Notes under the pieces: model-generated
What the model was told of the DNA's origin: nothing
Seen by the model: the letters and a program-made list of their open reading frames with translations, nothing else
Database searches by the model: none
Made by a program: the position numbers and the translations under genes
In this document: positions 13,843 through 15,953 of the stretch, piece by piece
Numbering within the stretch: position 1 is the first letter of the stretch
How the letters are laid out: the number at the start of each line of letters is the position of its first letter
Assembly (NCBI GenBank): GCA_026417715.1
Contig: JAOACU010000028.1
Coordinates: 1-15,953, forward strand
DNA length: 15,953 bases
Direction: 5' to 3'
Source: Anaerolineae bacterium
GTDB taxonomy: Bacteria; Chloroflexota; Anaerolineae; UBA4142

Positions 13843-13980
13843 TCAAGAGTGCACACCGAGGCGGGATACTTCAATCAACGACGGATGGAATATTTGGAGA
13901 TACGTGAAGAAGGTTTTCCGATTGGGAGGGGAATGGTGGAAAGTGGCAGGAAACAATTTGGTGCGCGTTTGGACGGGTGA
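13843..13980 (+). pseudogene. C-terminal remnant of a transposase (ISKra4-like or related)
   Basis: The frame ending with the stop at 13978-13980 reads EAGYFNQRRMEYLEIREEGF and then PIGRGMVESGRKQFGARLDG. This is the C-terminal signature of DDE transposases with the G-x-PIGSG-x-VES-x-K pattern (ISKra4 and similar families), where the Glu of VES is a catalytic acid. Here the usual IGSG is IGRG, and the expected GMRW that follows ARLxG is replaced by a stop. No N-terminal or DDE portions are recognisable upstream; the nested repeat element lies there instead. It is a dead fragment of about 45 codons marking a past insertion. Confidence 0.65.
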
Positions 13981-14035
13981 GGCATCGCTAAAGTCGTGAG
14001 ATAGTTGAGCGAGTAATTCCGGTCCGTGTCGCCAT

Positions 14036-14062
14036 GATGTGGGTGGCAAAGCCACCCACATC
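14036..14062. repeat. Perfect hairpin just past the beta-propeller gene
   Basis: GATGTGGGTGGC (14036-14047) pairs perfectly with GCCACCCACATC (14051-14062) around AAA. It begins 4 bases after the stop of the gene on the minus strand. The stem is very stable but no T-run follows, so it may protect the 3' end of the mRNA or be a dispersed repeat rather than a standard terminator. Confidence 0.8.
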
Positions 14063-14066
14063 AACA

Positions 14067-15953
14067 TCAATTTTGCACGACGATTTGTTGCGGTGTGGTC
14101 ACGTAGATTACTGGGTCACCTTGATACCATTCGATTTTGCCTGTCACTTGAATTGTTTGACCGACATGATAAAGTTTCTCCGGCGCCGTTGCGAAATTCT
14201 GCCACGCTGATTGACGGATGAGTACTTTGAAACTACCTTGATGCGGATTTGAAAAACCCAACAACACTTGTTTGCCGTTGTTGAACACATAGCGCAGTGT
14301 GCCGGTAACGGTTGTATGATGTCCTGCCCACGCGCGCGCTTGGGTGTGTGGAATGACAGCGGGCGGTTGTGCCGCCGCGACGCGCGCAGAGGGCGTGGAG
14401 AGTGTTACAACTGTGTTTGTTGGTGGTTGCGGATTACCACTCGTGAGCGCGACGATTGCGCCATCGCAACTGCGAAAGTACACGTTGTTGTTGCTCACGA
14501 TCCAAAGAGCGTACTCGTTCCAGTACTGATTGTATACCTCACCTTGATTGTAGTAGATGTAAAAGCCGAAATCGTACACGCGCGTATTTTCGAGATTACT
14601 CGCGCAATAATGCGACGCGCTGAATGCGCAAGCACTGTTGTCTTGCGATGTGACAATCGAAGCGAGACGTTGTGTGGTGATTTTGTTGGTGAAACTGCCG
14701 CGTGCATCGGAACGATCAAGAATTCGCGCGGCAAAGCCGACTTCCCAGTGTCCGCCGAAGAGATAATCGCCTGCCATTGACACATTGGGTTGCTCATCGG
14801 TCAAGAGGAACGGATCGGGGCTACCTGGTGGATAGTCAAAGTAGATGAAACGCACATCGCCGCCTTGCAAGCCATTAACGGTTGTGTTATCGAGTACCAT
14901 TTCGCCAAAGTGCGAGTCCCAGCGCGCATCGTACGCGTGGCGCGCGCGAATAATCGTGTACACAATGTCCTTGCCGTTGGCAAGTCGTTTGACGACAGGT
15001 TGTGGTCCCATTGGCATATACTCGTGATCACCATAGCCACCGTGTCCCACATTCGCAATAAACGGAACATTGCCGTTGTCCAAGTTGAGTACGAACAACG
15101 CTTGATCGCCCGGATTTTGGGTGAGTAACTGGCGCATTCCGCTGTTCGTTTGGGGCCAGTCGCGCCACATTGTTTGCCAATCGAGGCGCACTTTGATTAG
15201 CACGTATCCTGCATTCTCAGCGATGACGGGCCAGCCGTAGCGAAATTCGGTGGGGTCAGTAAAGTTGCGACTCGAATGCACAGGGCGCACGCGCCAACGT
15301 TGTGTGCCGTTCGTGTTGTTGATCGCGTGCACATACAAATCGGGTTCAGTGGCGATGATGACCGTGTTGCGTGATGGTGAGTAGGCAGGCGGAACAGCCA
15401 CCGTCGCGCCCGCGTTGTATGTCCACAGTGGTTGCATCGTTTGCTTGTTCACGGCGAACACCGCGTTGCCCATCGAGAACAAGACGCGGTCGCTGATGAC
15501 CGCAGGGGGCAATGGCAAGTTGCTCGTTTGCCCTGAATCGAATTGCGCGAGAATCGCGCCAGTCTGCGCGTTCAGTTTGTACAGTCTGCCATTCGCAGAG
15601 ACAACGAACACCGCTTGCGTATCGTGATCGTAGGCAACGGTGGAACGCACATCGCCAATGTTGTTGCGTTGCCATAGTGGTTGTCCTGTGTCTTCCGCAA
15701 GCGCAAAGACACCATCCACACCCGCCGCGACGTACACGCGTCCACCACCTGTGACCGGTTGCACATTGCGCGGCAGTGAGCCACCTGTGGTGACTTTGCC
15801 GATGCCACCACTCGCGTTAGGACCATTCCACACCCACCGCCAGCGCCAAGGATACGGCACGACTTGTGACGTGTAACCCGTGCGTTGTGCGTCGTGCGCG
15901 TGTTGACTCCATTCAGCGGAAGAAGATGGAGACGTTGTTGGAGTGGGCGTGCG
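14067..15953 (-). CDS. PQQ-like beta-propeller protein with C-terminal OB-like domain, 5' end outside window
   Basis: The frame is open to the right edge, so the true start is beyond the window; a GTG at 15860 lies inside conserved sequence and is not the start. The visible N-terminal part is a Thr/Pro/Ser-rich linker (about 15910-15953), then AEWSQHAHDAQRTGYTSQ, a usual lead-in to PQQ-type (BamB/YncE-like) propellers. Blade motifs repeat as GRVYVAAGVDGVFALAEDTG, RLYKLNAQTGAILAQF, AVFAVNKQTMQPLWTY and LYVHAINNTNGTQRWRV. The last about 90 residues (near 14070-14340), with TVTGTLRYV and IQVTGKIEWYQGDPVIYV, look like an OB-fold. Low-complexity linker plus propeller suggests a secreted or surface protein that binds a ligand or partner. 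No enzymatic residues are recognised. Confidence 0.87.
   Translation of the reverse strand, partial: RTPTPTTSPSSSAEWSQHAHDAQRTGYTSQVVPYPWRWRWVWNGPNASGGIGKVTTGGSLPRNVQPVTGGGRVYVAAGVDGVFALAEDTGQPLWQRNNIGDVRSTVAYDHDTQAVFVVSANGRLYKLNAQTGAILAQFDSGQTSNLPLPPAVISDRVLFSMGNAVFAVNKQTMQPLWTYNAGATVAVPPAYSPSRNTVIIATEPDLYVHAINNTNGTQRWRVRPVHSSRNFTDPTEFRYGWPVIAENAGYVLIKVRLDWQTMWRDWPQTNSGMRQLLTQNPGDQALFVLNLDNGNVPFIANVGHGGYGDHEYMPMGPQPVVKRLANGKDIVYTIIRARHAYDARWDSHFGEMVLDNTTVNGLQGGDVRFIYFDYPPGSPDPFLLTDEQPNVSMAGDYLFGGHWEVGFAARILDRSDARGSFTNKITTQRLASIVTSQDNSACAFSASHYCASNLENTRVYDFGFYIYYNQGEVYNQYWNEYALWIVSNNNVYFRSCDGAIVALTSGNPQPPTNTVVTLSTPSARVAAAQPPAVIPHTQARAWAGHHTTVTGTLRYVFNNGKQVLLGFSNPHQGSFKVLIRQSAWQNFATAPEKLYHVGQTIQVTGKIEWYQGDPVIYVTTPQQIVVQN

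Overview
The window reads as a chromosomal segment of a Chloroflexota-like bacterium (Anaerolineae-type is my best guess). This is inferred from gene content and style, not from a marker gene. The clues are an archaeal-type phosphoglycerate mutase, a DnaG zinc site written C-x3-C, an RpoD with an extra segment in region 3, a coiled-coil/nuclease-like protein of a kind common in Chloroflexota and Thermus, strong AGGAGG-type ribosome sites, very frequent CGCG/GCGC words, and gaps packed with palindromic repeats. No rRNA, tRNA or CRISPR array was seen.

Layout. 1-1019 (+): a nucleotidyltransferase-like protein cut by the left edge. 1020-1502: no intact gene; it holds an unexplained GC-rich stretch, a short repeat copy, a remnant of a family 4 glycosyltransferase, and a clear sigma-70 promoter. 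1503-2336 (+): coiled-coil protein, closed by a strong bidirectional terminator. 2526-3731 (+): apgM. 3817-5917 (+): two tandem PiT phosphate transporters. 5958-6422 (-): zinc-ribbon/FHA protein. 6516-6658: a 143-bp palindromic element. 6671-9893 (-): dnaG and rpoD, 7 bp apart, an operon for replication priming and housekeeping transcription. 10083-13445 (-): an export-type unit reading signal-peptide/NEW3-repeat membrane protein, then ABC ATPase, then ABC-2 permease, each with a GGAGGTG-type ribosome site. 13446-14066: a gap with a promoter, a nested inverted-repeat element and a transposase tail. 14067-15953 (-): PQQ-type beta-propeller protein with a C-terminal OB-like region, cut by the right edge.

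How the parts fit. apgM (glycolysis) and the phosphate carriers are neighbours but probably not a tight operon, because hairpins separate them. dnaG appears to have its own promoter, whose start site falls inside the terminator hairpin of the ABC unit, so the terminator could stop upstream transcripts while sparing dnaG's own. The NEW3 protein and the ABC transporter probably work together at the membrane, with unknown cargo.

No complete new defence or mobile system is evident. The most unusual items are the nested repeat element at 13710-13819, the glycosyltransferase and transposase remnants, the unexplained stretch 1020-1261, the dnaG promoter/terminator overlap, and the NEW3-ABC unit.
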